A stretch of DNA of 24,486 nucleotides, from contig JAZTYX010000033.1 of NCBI GenBank assembly GCA_045637095.1, positions 1 to 24,486 of the forward strand, read 5' to 3'. This document shows, piece by piece, positions 13,484-21,498 of the stretch. Both the position numbers and the translations under genes were made by a program. Below the pieces are notes generated by a model. The model saw only the letters and a list, made by a program, of their open reading frames with translations, had not been told where the DNA came from and ran no database searches. Every line of letters starts with the position of its first letter. Position 1 is the stretch's first letter. The DNA comes from UMGS1649 sp045637095. Its GTDB lineage: Bacteria > Bacillota > Clostridia > TANB77 > CAG-465.

Positions 13484-13512
13484 GAAAAACAGTAAAAAAG
13501 TTAACTTTTTAG

Positions 13513-13541
13513 TTGACAAACCGCGTTTCGCCGTGTATAAT
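13513..13541 (+). promoter_or_regulatory. Consensus sigma-A promoter for the SRP/ribosome operon
   Basis: Perfect TTGACA (13513-13518), 17-bp spacer and perfect TATAAT (13536-13541). This is the strongest promoter match in the window, suited to a highly expressed housekeeping operon. Confidence 0.92.
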
Positions 13542-13582
13542 ATATCCAGTAAAGTAAATTTGCTTTACTGGATATTCTTTTT
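13542..13582 (+). promoter_or_regulatory. 13-bp inverted repeat between promoter and ylxM
   Basis: ATATCCAGTAAAG (13542-13554) is repeated inverted at 13563-13575 around 8 bases, then TCTTTTT and the AGGAGG ribosome binding site. The expected start site (near 13548) lies inside the left arm, so the RNA keeps only about 7 bp of stem. It could be an operator dyad or a weak attenuator. Confidence 0.55.
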
Positions 13583-13592
13583 AGGAGGAATT

Positions 13593-13907
13593 ATGGAGAA
13601 TAAATTAGAGAAGATACTTCTTTATGAAACGTATAAAGAAATGCTTACATTAAACATGCAAGATGTATTCGAACAATATTATTATTCAGATTTATCCCTA
13701 AGGGAAATCGGAGAAAACAACAATATTTCTTTTCAAGCAGTAAGGGATGCGTTAAAGAAAGCAGAAAAGACATTAACTGAACTTGAAGAAAAACTACAAG
13801 TTGTTAAATTAAAAAACGAAATACAAGAATTACAAGAATATATATCTAATGATAATATGGATATAGAAGAATTAAAAAATAAAATAAGAGGGTTAGGAGA
13901 AAATTAA
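13593..13907 (+). CDS. ylxM: YlxM-like SRP-associated DNA/RNA-binding protein
   Basis: The protein has 104 residues, in the size range of the YlxM/p13 (UPF0122) family. ATG 13593 follows AGGAGG; an upstream in-frame extension would start inside the promoter and is rejected. The N-terminus (MLTLNMQDVFEQYYYSDLSLREIGENNNISFQAVRDALKKAEK) is the family's helix-turn-helix, similar to sigma region 4. A coiled coil follows (about 65-100). YlxM is regularly encoded just before ffh and is thought to modulate signal recognition particle assembly. It ends two bases before ffh, in one operon. Confidence 0.9.
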   Translation: MENKLEKILLYETYKEMLTLNMQDVFEQYYYSDLSLREIGENNNISFQAVRDALKKAEKTLTELEEKLQVVKLKNEIQELQEYISNDNMDIEELKNKIRGLGEN

Positions 13908-13909
13908 AT

Positions 13910-15241
13910 ATGTTTGAAAGTCTATCAGATAAACTTCAAAATATAACTAGAAAACTAAGGGGCCAAGCAAGAATAACAGAGAAAGACTTAAAAGAAATGC
14001 TTCGTGAAGTTAAGTTGGCTTTACTTGAAGCAGATGTTAACTACCTTGTAGTTAAAGCTTTTATTAAATCTGTTGAAGAAAAAGCTTTAGGCGAAGAAGT
14101 AATGAAATCTCTAACACCAGGACAACAAGTTGTTAAAATAGTTAAAGACGAATTAACTGCGATGCTTGGTGGAACAGATTCTAGATTAAATATGGCACAG
14201 CATGGACCAACAGTAATAATGTTAATAGGTCTTCAAGGTAGTGGTAAAACAACACTTGCTGGAAAACTTGCAAACTACTTAAGAAAACAAGGCAAGAAAC
14301 CACTTATGGTTGCATGTGACGTATATAGACCTGCCGCTATAACACAATTAAAAACTTTAGGTAAAGCTTTAGATATACCTGTGTATAGCGAGGATGACAA
14401 CAAAGACGTAATATCCATCACAAAGAATGCTTTTAAAGAAGCAAATTCTAAAATGTGTGATGTAATATTAATAGATACAGCCGGACGTCTTCAAGTAGAC
14501 GAGACATTAATGGATGAATTAGTAAGACTAAAAGCATTCGCAAAACCACATGAAATTATGCTTGTAGTTGACGGTATGGTTGGTCAAGAAGCTGTAAATG
14601 TAGCTAGCGCGTTTAATGAAAAGATTGGTATAGATAGTATATCTTTAACAAAATTAGATTCAGATACACGTGGTGGTGCTGCACTTTCAGTAAAACACAT
14701 AACAGGTAAACCAATAAAGTTTGCATCTGTTGGTGAAAAGATGAATGATCTTGAGATGTTCCATCCAGAAAGAGTTGCATCAAGAATACTTGGTATGGGA
14801 GATGTGCTTACTGTAATAGAACAAGCTGAAGAACTTTATGCTGAAGAAGAAGCTGAAGATTTAGAAAAGAAGATTAGACAAAATGAATTTACTTTAGAAG
14901 ACTTCAGAAAGCAAATTAAAAAGATTCGTAAAATGGGAATGAACAAATTAATGTCTATGCTACCAGGAATTCCAAGCGAACTTAGAAATGCTGAAATAGA
15001 CGAAAAACAAATAGACAAAATAGAAGCTATTATTTCATCTATGACAAACAAAGAAAAGAGAGATACTAGTATACTTAATGCATCAAGAAGAAAAAGAATT
15101 GCAGCAGGTAGTGGCACACAAGTTTCTGATGTAAATAATCTAGTTAATCAATATGAACAAATGAGAAAAATGATGAAAGATTTAGCAAGTGGTAAAAACC
15201 CACTAGCGAACCTTATGGGTAAACGCAAAGGGTTTAGATAA
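13910..15241 (+). CDS. ffh: Signal recognition particle protein Ffh (SRP54)
   Basis: The protein has 443 residues. Ffh is the GTPase that binds signal sequences of nascent membrane proteins with SRP RNA and delivers ribosomes to FtsY. The N domain (1-90, including LREVKLALLEADVNY) precedes the G domain with P-loop GLQGSGKTT (107-115), DTAGRLQ and TKLDSDTRGGAAL. The methionine-rich M domain follows (about 300-443: MGMNKLMSMLPGIP, then SRRKRIAAGSG and KMMKDL). Length and order are normal. It is the second gene of the ylxM-to-rplS operon. Confidence 0.98.
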   Translation: MFESLSDKLQNITRKLRGQARITEKDLKEMLREVKLALLEADVNYLVVKAFIKSVEEKALGEEVMKSLTPGQQVVKIVKDELTAMLGGTDSRLNMAQHGPTVIMLIGLQGSGKTTLAGKLANYLRKQGKKPLMVACDVYRPAAITQLKTLGKALDIPVYSEDDNKDVISITKNAFKEANSKMCDVILIDTAGRLQVDETLMDELVRLKAFAKPHEIMLVVDGMVGQEAVNVASAFNEKIGIDSISLTKLDSDTRGGAALSVKHITGKPIKFASVGEKMNDLEMFHPERVASRILGMGDVLTVIEQAEELYAEEEAEDLEKKIRQNEFTLEDFRKQIKKIRKMGMNKLMSMLPGIPSELRNAEIDEKQIDKIEAIISSMTNKEKRDTSILNASRRKRIAAGSGTQVSDVNNLVNQYEQMRKMMKDLASGKNPLANLMGKRKGFR

Positions 15242-15291
15242 AATTAAGTAAAAAAATAAATAATATAAATTTCAGGGAGGTGAAATAAAAG

Positions 15292-15543
15292 ATGGTAAAA
15301 ATCAGATTAAGAAGAGATGGTTCTAAAAAAGCCCCATACTATACAATGGTAGTTGCAGATTCTAGATATCCAATGGATGGTAGATTCATAGAAAAAGTTG
15401 GAACATACAATCCAATGACTGAACCTAAGGCATTAAACCTAGATGCTGATAAAATAAAAGAATGGGTTAAGAAAGGTGCAAAACCTACAGATACTGCAAA
15501 AGCTTTAATAGAAAAAGCAGGAATCGATCTTAAGGAGGTCTAG
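15292..15543 (+). CDS. rpsP: 30S ribosomal protein S16
   Basis: The protein has 83 residues, starting MVKIRLRRDGSKKAPYYTMVVADSR, the signature of S16, a small-subunit assembly protein. AGGGAGGTGA lies before the ATG. The end of the gene (CTTAAGGAGGTC) doubles as the ribosome binding site for the following KH-domain gene, so the two are translationally linked. Confidence 0.98.
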   Translation: MVKIRLRRDGSKKAPYYTMVVADSRYPMDGRFIEKVGTYNPMTEPKALNLDADKIKEWVKKGAKPTDTAKALIEKAGIDLKEV

Positions 15544-15546
15544 AGG

Positions 15547-15780
15547 GTGTATAAAGAATTAATAGAGTATCTTGTAAAATCATTAGTAGATAACAAAGAC
15601 GCTGTAGTTTTAACAGAAGCTAAAGAAGAAACTAAAACTGTTATAACAGTTAAAGTAGATTCTAAAGATATGGGTAGAGTTATTGGTAAAGATGGAAGAA
15701 TTATAAAATCTATCAGAGAAATAGTTCGCGCATATAGTGCTAAGAACAACGATAAAGTTGTTGTTAATATAGAAGAGTAA
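15547..15780 (+). CDS. khpA: KH-domain RNA-binding protein KhpA (YlqC)
   Basis: The protein has 77 residues. The start is GTG 15547, three bases after the rpsP stop, served by GGAGG inside rpsP. A single KH domain is visible with the GxxG loop in VIGKDGRIIKSIREIVRA. KhpA pairs with KhpB/Jag to bind RNA in Gram-positive bacteria and affects cell elongation and division. Size and position between rpsP and rimM are canonical. Confidence 0.95.
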   Translation: MYKELIEYLVKSLVDNKDAVVLTEAKEETKTVITVKVDSKDMGRVIGKDGRIIKSIREIVRAYSAKNNDKVVVNIEE

Positions 15781-15783
15781 AAG

Positions 15784-16272
15784 ATGGAAACAATTGAATT
15801 TGGTAAAATCGTAAATACTCATGGATTGAAAGGTGAAGTTAAAGTATATTCTTATACAGATAATGAAAAGAAAATACTTAAACTAAAAAAAGTATATATT
15901 AGAGGCAGAGAATATAAAGTTGAAAGCATGAAGCTTCAAAAGCAAATGTTTTTAATGAAACTTCAAGGTATAGATGATATAGACCAAACAAAATCAATAA
16001 TGAACGAAATGTGTTTTAGAGAAGTAGAAAAAAATGAGTCAAATGATGACGAAGGTTACTTCATAAAAGACCTAGTAGGAATAGAAGTTATAGATGAGTC
16101 TGGGAATACAATTGGTACGCTTAAAGAAGTATTTAGAACTGGTGCAAATGATGTATACGAAGTGGTAGATCAAAATAACAAATCTATTTACTTACCTGCA
16201 ATCAAAAAAGTAATAAAAAGCATAGATATTAGCTCTCGTAAGATGACAGTAGAACTAATGGAGGGGCTTTAA
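15784..16272 (+). CDS. rimM: 16S rRNA maturation factor RimM
   Basis: The protein has 162 residues. The N-terminal beta-barrel begins EFGKIVNTHGLKGEVKVYSYTD, the RimM signature. The C-terminal PRC-barrel has YFIKDLVGIEVID and the GANDVYEVVD and YLPAIKKVIKSIDI motifs. RimM binds S19 and helps mature the 30S head. It starts three bases after khpA and ends one base before trmD. Confidence 0.96.
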   Translation: METIEFGKIVNTHGLKGEVKVYSYTDNEKKILKLKKVYIRGREYKVESMKLQKQMFLMKLQGIDDIDQTKSIMNEMCFREVEKNESNDDEGYFIKDLVGIEVIDESGNTIGTLKEVFRTGANDVYEVVDQNNKSIYLPAIKKVIKSIDISSRKMTVELMEGL

Positions 16273-16273
16273 T

Positions 16274-17020
16274 ATGAAATTTACAATACTAACACTTTTC
16301 CCAAATGTAATTAATGAATATATAAACACAAGTATTATTTCTAGAGCTATAGCAAAAGAAAAAATAACTGTAGATGTAGTAGATTTAAGAAACTTTGGTA
16401 AAGGTGCAAGAAGAAACGTAGATGATACCGTTTATGGCGGTGGAGATGGTATGGTAATAACTGTACCGGTATTAGATGAAGCTTTAGCTAGTATAGAAAA
16501 TATACAAGATTCTAATACACATATCATATATTTAAGTCCAAAAGGTCGAGTGTTAAATCAAAAACTATCAGAAAAGATGTCTAAAGAAGCAGAGCATATT
16601 GTTCTTTTAACAGGACATTATGAAGGCATAGACGAAAGAATATTTAGTCTATACAATATAGAAGAAATATCTATCGGAGATTATGTTTTAACTGGTGGAG
16701 AACTACCAGCACTTGTACTATTAGACACAATTACGCGTCTTATACCAGGTGTAATTAAGGAAGACTCAAGTAAGAATGAAAGCCACAGCAATCTACTTCT
16801 TGAAGAACCACAATATACTAAACCTGAAGAATATAAAGGACTAAAAGTTCCAGAAATATTACTTAGTGGTAATCATGGTAAAATAGATGAGTACAGGTAT
16901 GAAGAAAGATTGTATACAACACTAATTAAAAGACCAGATTTATTTAAAAGATACATAAATGAAAACAAATTAGACATAAACAAAGTAAATGAAATCATAA
17001 CCAAAAAGGAGGGAAACTAA
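16274..17020 (+). CDS. trmD: tRNA (guanine-N1)-methyltransferase TrmD
   Basis: The protein has 248 residues. TrmD methylates G37 of tRNAs with S-adenosylmethionine and so prevents frameshifting. The N-terminus MKFTILTLFPNVI, the VYGGGDGMV loop, LLTGHYEGIDERI and the knotted SAM site IGDYVLTGGELPALVLLD are all present, followed by the DExS region (KNESHSNLLLEEPQYTKP). GGAGGGG precedes the ATG inside the end of rimM. Confidence 0.98.
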   Translation: MKFTILTLFPNVINEYINTSIISRAIAKEKITVDVVDLRNFGKGARRNVDDTVYGGGDGMVITVPVLDEALASIENIQDSNTHIIYLSPKGRVLNQKLSEKMSKEAEHIVLLTGHYEGIDERIFSLYNIEEISIGDYVLTGGELPALVLLDTITRLIPGVIKEDSSKNESHSNLLLEEPQYTKPEEYKGLKVPEILLSGNHGKIDEYRYEERLYTTLIKRPDLFKRYINENKLDINKVNEIITKKEGN

Positions 17021-17021
17021 A

Positions 17022-17363
17022 ATGGATATAATAAAAGCTATAGAACAAGAACAAATTAACGAAAACGTAGCTAACTTTAAAGTTGGTGATCAAGTTAAAG
17101 TTCACGTTAAAATTAAAGAAGGAAACAGAGAAAGAATACAAGTATTCGAAGGTTTTGTAATTAAACGTCAAAACGCTGGTTCTAACGAAACTTTCACAGT
17201 AAGAAAAATATCTTACGGTGTAGGTGTTGAAAGAACATTCCCTGTACACTCTAAAAACATCGATAAAATCGAAGTTATAAGAGGTTCTAAAGTAAGAAGA
17301 GCTAAATTATACTACCTAAGAGAAAGAACAGGTAAAGCAGCTAAACCAGCTGAAAGAGTATAA
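17022..17363 (+). CDS. rplS: 50S ribosomal protein L19
   Basis: The protein has 113 residues. It contains the L19 signature FKVGDQVKVHVKIKEGNRERIQVFEGFVI and RGSKVRRAKLYYLRER. L19 lies at the subunit interface. It is the last gene of the cluster, one base after trmD with GGAGGG as ribosome binding site, and is followed by a terminator. Confidence 0.98.
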   Translation: MDIIKAIEQEQINENVANFKVGDQVKVHVKIKEGNRERIQVFEGFVIKRQNAGSNETFTVRKISYGVGVERTFPVHSKNIDKIEVIRGSKVRRAKLYYLRERTGKAAKPAERV

Positions 17364-17381
17364 TTTAAATATTGTATATGT

Positions 17382-17414
17382 AAAGAGTAACTTTAAAGTT
17401 GCTCTTTATTTTTT
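17382..17414 (+). terminator. Intrinsic terminator of the SRP/ribosome operon
   Basis: A 12-bp stem (17382-17393 with 17396-17407, one wobble) with a two-base centre is followed by A and T6. Confidence 0.88.
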
Positions 17415-17456
17415 GCCCAAACTATAGTATAATATCTATACGTTTTAGGAGATTAT

Positions 17457-18011
17457 ATGAGAATAATAGCAGGAAAATTTAGAGGAAGAAAATTAGCAGA
17501 ATTCGATGTAGATAGCACAAGACCGACATTAGATAGAATTAAAGAGCCGATGTTTTCAATACTTATGCCATATCTAGAGGACGCCAAAGTATTAGACCTT
17601 TTTAGCGGAACAGGTAATCTTGCTTTGGAAGCATTATCTCGTGGTGCATCTTTTGCCTGGTTAAACGATATTAATAAAAGAGCATTAAGGGTAATTTCTA
17701 GTAATGTTTCGTTGACACATACAGAAAATTGTGTTAAAATAACGGGGAAAGATTATGCAAAATGTTTAAAACAAATACATGAGGAAGGAATTAAATTTGA
17801 TATCATATTTTTAGATCCACCTTATGGCATAGATAGTGAAGAAAAAATATTAAAACTAATACTGGAATATGGAATACTTGATGAGGCTGGAATTATTGTA
17901 TTAGAAAGTGACAAAGGAAAAGACGTTCATGAAAATATACAAGGGCTAAACCTTAAAGATAAAAGAACATATGGAAGAGTAGTTATTAGGTTGTATGAGT
18001 TGGAGGATTAA
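17457..18011 (+). CDS. rsmD: 16S rRNA (guanine966-N2)-methyltransferase RsmD
   Basis: The protein has 184 residues, typical for RsmD, which methylates G966 of 16S rRNA. It starts MRIIAGKFRGRKL. The SAM-binding motif DLFSGTGNLALEALSRGA (47-64) and the catalytic DPPYG (120-124) are clear. AGGAGAT precedes ATG 17457. A TATAAT at 17428-17433 just after the previous terminator could be its -10, but no good -35 is visible. The next gene begins two bases after the stop. Confidence 0.94.
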   Translation: MRIIAGKFRGRKLAEFDVDSTRPTLDRIKEPMFSILMPYLEDAKVLDLFSGTGNLALEALSRGASFAWLNDINKRALRVISSNVSLTHTENCVKITGKDYAKCLKQIHEEGIKFDIIFLDPPYGIDSEEKILKLILEYGILDEAGIIVLESDKGKDVHENIQGLNLKDKRTYGRVVIRLYELED

Positions 18012-18013
18012 AC

Positions 18014-18451
18014 ATGGAAATATTTACATTATTAGAGAATTTAGAAGAATTAGTTGAAAGTGGTACAAAAGTTCCTTTATCATCAAAGGTTCTAGTAGAC
18101 AAAGATGAATTAAGCGAAATTTTAGAAGAAATTCGTATGAAATTACCTGATGAATTAAAACAAGCTAAATGGGTAAAAGAAGAAAGACAAAGAATAATAA
18201 TGGATGCACAAAAAGAAGCAGACCAAATAGTTAAAGAAACTGAAACTAAAATTATTTCTTTAGTAGATGATCACGAAATAACAAGACAAGCTTTAGCTCA
18301 AAAAGAAGAAATAATTGAATCTGCAGATAGAGTGGCACGTGAAATTTCTGAAGGAACAAGACAATATGCTGATGCATTACTTGGAAGACTTGAAGAAATA
18401 TTAAAAGAAACTTTAAATGTTATTCATGACAACAGAAAAGAATTAAAATAA
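18014..18451 (+). CDS. Coiled-coil protein, DivIVA/ATPase-subunit-like
   Basis: The protein has 145 residues, predominantly helical and highly charged. The N-terminal part (LLENLEELVESGTKVPLSSKVLVDKDELSEILEEIR) resembles the start of clostridial DivIVA-like/ATPase-like proteins found beside rsmD. Residues about 50-142 form a long coiled coil, with EAD-I-KE repeats and an AQKEEIIESADRVAREI segment. No catalytic motif is visible. It is probably co-transcribed with rsmD, GGAGG being inside the end of that gene. The role is unknown; a scaffold at the membrane or division site is a guess from the shape. Confidence 0.65.
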   Translation: MEIFTLLENLEELVESGTKVPLSSKVLVDKDELSEILEEIRMKLPDELKQAKWVKEERQRIIMDAQKEADQIVKETETKIISLVDDHEITRQALAQKEEIIESADRVAREISEGTRQYADALLGRLEEILKETLNVIHDNRKELK

Positions 18452-18476
18452 TATATAAAATTGATTAGAAAAACAG

Positions 18477-18534
18477 CAAAAGTAAATTAGTAAAAAATGC
18501 TTAAATACTAAATACTTTTGTTGCTTTTTTTTTT
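18477..18534 (+). terminator. Intrinsic terminator before ftsK
   Basis: CAAAAGTA (18477-18484) pairs with TACTTTTG (18513-18520) and TTAGTA (18487-18492) with TACTAA (18506-18511), separated by a small bulge. T10 ends at 18534. Confidence 0.75.
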
Positions 18535-18574
18535 AATATAATATAGAATTATATTAGTATAAAAGGGGATTACT

Positions 18575-21001
18575 ATGGGTAGAAGAAAAGGAAGCAAAAA
18601 TAAGAAGAAAAAAACTACTGCAGCTAAAGAACCACAAAAGACATTTTTATCTGAATTTATAGGTGGATTTGTATTTGTATTAGGATTAGCATTAATAGTT
18701 TTATTTGAATTTGATAATATAGGCGTTATGGCAGATAATATAAATATGTTCTTTACAGGATTATTGGGTGAAGCAAGAATATTGCTTCCAATAGCTTGTG
18801 GATATGTTGGGGTTGCATCAATAATATCTAGCAAAAAGAAAAAAGTGGGAGCAGAACTTTTAAAAGGATTATTAATAACAGCACTTGCATCTGCAACTGT
18901 TTATGCATTTACAGTAGATAGATATGATTTCTGGTCTAATCCAGGAGCATTTATAAATTTCGCATATAAAGGAGCAATAGTTGGAGATAACTATGCTGGT
19001 CTTCTAGGTGGTATAGTTGCATCACTTACTAATTTATGTGGTGGCGTAATAATTTCTAGAATCATACTTGTAACTTTTACATTCTTCTTTATATTGTTCT
19101 TTATAGACTTAAGTTTAAGAGATTTCTTTGCAATTATATATAATATAGTAATAACAATTGTAGAGTTTATAGCTAATATGTTTATCACTGTATTTACAAC
19201 AGATGAAGATGCTATACAAAGAAAAGAACTAAAGTTAAAAGAACGCGAAAAATTAAAGAGAGAAAAAGAAATAGAAAAAATACACAAGGAAGATTTGAAA
19301 CGTGCAGAAAATGTAGTTAGAAATTATGCTAACGTACAAGAGGAAGAAAATGGACAAATTAAATTAGATTTGTCTAGTGAAAATGAAGTTAAACAAAAAC
19401 AAGAAAAACTAAAAGGTCTTCAAGATGAATTCTTCAAAAAACAAAAAGAAGAAAGTGAAGAAAAGAATGTTAAAGAAGTTCTTCAATTAGATCACTCAAT
19501 GCATGAAGATGATTTAGAAGATTATAACTTCCCACCATTATCTTTACTTGGAGATCCAGCACCATCGCTTAAAGTTGTAACTAAGAAACAATTAGATACA
19601 ATAGCAGATAAACTAGAAAAAACATTATTAAGCTTTGGAGTTGAAGCTAAAGTAAAAAATATAACTCGTGGACCTACAGTAGTGCGTTATGAACTATTAC
19701 CAGCTCCAGGTGTTAAAGTAAGTAAGATAGTTAACCTAGCAGACGATATTGCACTTAACCTTGCAGCTAAAGCAATTCGTATTGAAGCACCAATCCCTGG
19801 TAAAGGAACAGTTGGTATAGAAATACCAAATGAAGTTAAAGAGGCTGTATACATTAAAGATGTAATAGCATCAGATAAATTTAACAATGCAGAATCTAAA
19901 TTAACAATTGCTTTAGGTAAAGATACAGCAGGAGATGTAACAATAGGAGATATAGCTAAAATGCCACACGTACTTATTGCTGGTGCAACAGGTTCTGGTA
20001 AGAGTGTATGTATAAACACACTTTTAACATCTATACTATACAAAGCTAAACCAAGTGATGTTAAATTAATATTAGTTGATCCTAAGGTAGTTGAACTTTC
20101 TGTATATAACGGAATACCACATTTATTAATTCCAGTTGTAACTGATCCTAAAAAAGCAGCAGGTGCTTTAGATTGGGCAGTATCTGAAATGGAAGCAAGA
20201 TATGCTAAGTTTGCAGAATACGGAGTAAGAGACATTAAAGGATACAACAAGGTAATTGAAAGAGAAGAAAACGGTAAGAAGTTACCACAAATAGTAATAA
20301 TAATAGATGAGTTAGCTGACCTTATGATGGTAGCTGCAAACGATGTTGAAGCAAGTATTTGTAGAATAGCACAAAAAGCAAGAGCGGCTGGTATGCACTT
20401 GGTAGTTGCTACACAAAGACCATCTGTGGATATTATTACAGGTGTAATTAAAGCAAACATACCTTCAAGAATAGCGTTTACAGTATCTTCACAAGTAGAC
20501 TCAAGAACAATTCTTGATCAAGTAGGTGCTGAAACACTTCTTGGAAAAGGAGATATGTTATACTTCCCAACTGGAGAAATGAAACCACAAAGAATGCAAG
20601 GTGCATTTGTTTCAGATGCAGAAGTAGAAAATATAGTAACATTTATTAAAGGAAATTCTGAAGCTAGATATAATGAAGATATAATCGAACATATAGAAAA
20701 ACAAGGTAAAGTAAATAAAGGAATGGATGATCCTGAAGCAGAAGATGGGGACGATGCAGATGCACTTTTAGACCAAGCAATAGACCTTGTAGTAGATATG
20801 GGGCAAGCATCAGCTTCAATGTTACAAAGAAGATTTAGAATAGGATATTCAAGAGCAGGAAGAATTATAGACCAAATGGAAGCAAGAGGAATTGTTTCAG
20901 GGTACGAAGGTTCAAAACCACGTCAAGTATTAATATCTAAGGAAGAATGGAATGAATTAAAAATGGCGCCAGGACTTCCAACTAATGAGGAGAGTATATA
21001 A
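18575..21001 (+). CDS. ftsK: DNA translocase FtsK/SpoIIIE
   Basis: The protein has 808 residues. FtsK/SpoIIIE pumps chromosomal DNA across the division or sporulation septum. A lysine-rich start is followed by four membrane helices between about 25 and 200. A charged, coiled linker follows (about 208-310), then the motor: an alpha domain (PTVVRYELLPAPGVKVSKI), Walker A GATGSGKS (470-477), Walker B IVIIIDELADLM (D578/E579) and the ATQRPS..ITGVIKANIPSRIAF segment. A C-terminal winged-helix gamma domain (about 735-805, AIDLVVDMGQASASMLQRRFRIGYSRAGRIID) reads KOPS/SRS orientation sequences. The stop overlaps the next start (TAATG), so translation is coupled. Confidence 0.97.
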   Translation: MGRRKGSKNKKKKTTAAKEPQKTFLSEFIGGFVFVLGLALIVLFEFDNIGVMADNINMFFTGLLGEARILLPIACGYVGVASIISSKKKKVGAELLKGLLITALASATVYAFTVDRYDFWSNPGAFINFAYKGAIVGDNYAGLLGGIVASLTNLCGGVIISRIILVTFTFFFILFFIDLSLRDFFAIIYNIVITIVEFIANMFITVFTTDEDAIQRKELKLKEREKLKREKEIEKIHKEDLKRAENVVRNYANVQEEENGQIKLDLSSENEVKQKQEKLKGLQDEFFKKQKEESEEKNVKEVLQLDHSMHEDDLEDYNFPPLSLLGDPAPSLKVVTKKQLDTIADKLEKTLLSFGVEAKVKNITRGPTVVRYELLPAPGVKVSKIVNLADDIALNLAAKAIRIEAPIPGKGTVGIEIPNEVKEAVYIKDVIASDKFNNAESKLTIALGKDTAGDVTIGDIAKMPHVLIAGATGSGKSVCINTLLTSILYKAKPSDVKLILVDPKVVELSVYNGIPHLLIPVVTDPKKAAGALDWAVSEMEARYAKFAEYGVRDIKGYNKVIEREENGKKLPQIVIIIDELADLMMVAANDVEASICRIAQKARAAGMHLVVATQRPSVDIITGVIKANIPSRIAFTVSSQVDSRTILDQVGAETLLGKGDMLYFPTGEMKPQRMQGAFVSDAEVENIVTFIKGNSEARYNEDIIEHIEKQGKVNKGMDDPEAEDGDDADALLDQAIDLVVDMGQASASMLQRRFRIGYSRAGRIIDQMEARGIVSGYEGSKPRQVLISKEEWNELKMAPGLPTNEESI

Positions 21002-21483
21002 TGGGTATATTAAATAGACAAAAGAAAAGAGATGCATATTTATTAGCAGAGGCACAACCAATGCGTATAAAAAATGAAGACGGAAAAGATATAAATGTAT
21101 TTTTCGGTGGACTATGTAATGTGGGAGATAAAGTGTTACATAGTGCTTGTATAGAATATATAATTAATAACAGAAGGACAGTAGAAAAAATGGTTTTAAT
21201 AGAACCAGTAACTAGAGAATATGATGATGGTTATATCGAAGATAGAACTGAAAAGTATTTCAAAGAAATATTAGATAGCGCAAATATGTCTGAAGATAAG
21301 GAAAAATATAATGCTCTAACAAAATTCTTTGGTATGGAAGAAACTGAAGAAGATACACTAAAGAGTGATTATATTGGTTCTTTAGCTCAATACGAAAACG
21401 GGACATATTACAGATTCTTTGATGACGATTTTAGAATCCAATATGTAAGGGAGAAACTAGACGAAAAAGAATTATACTGGTAG
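21001..21483 (+). CDS. Hypothetical protein coupled to ftsK
   Basis: The protein has 160 residues. Its ATG shares a base with the ftsK stop and GAGGAG lies inside the end of ftsK. It is acidic and soluble, opening with a basic stretch (MGILNRQKKRDAYLLAEAQPMRI) and continuing DGKDINVFFGGLCNVGDKVLHSACIEYII. The last third is rich in D, E, Y and F (YYRFFDDDFRIQYVREKL). No motif is recognised. Coupling to ftsK and the following metallohydrolase suggests one operon, but function cannot be read from sequence. Confidence 0.6.
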   Translation: MGILNRQKKRDAYLLAEAQPMRIKNEDGKDINVFFGGLCNVGDKVLHSACIEYIINNRRTVEKMVLIEPVTREYDDGYIEDRTEKYFKEILDSANMSEDKEKYNALTKFFGMEETEEDTLKSDYIGSLAQYENGTYYRFFDDDFRIQYVREKLDEKELYW

Positions 21484-21498
21484 TATAGGAGGAAACTA

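Noticed and set aside
19687..20460. 257-residue minus-strand open frame inside ftsK
   Set aside because: It lies wholly opposite the FtsK motor domain, has no ribosome binding site that I can see and no recognisable motif.
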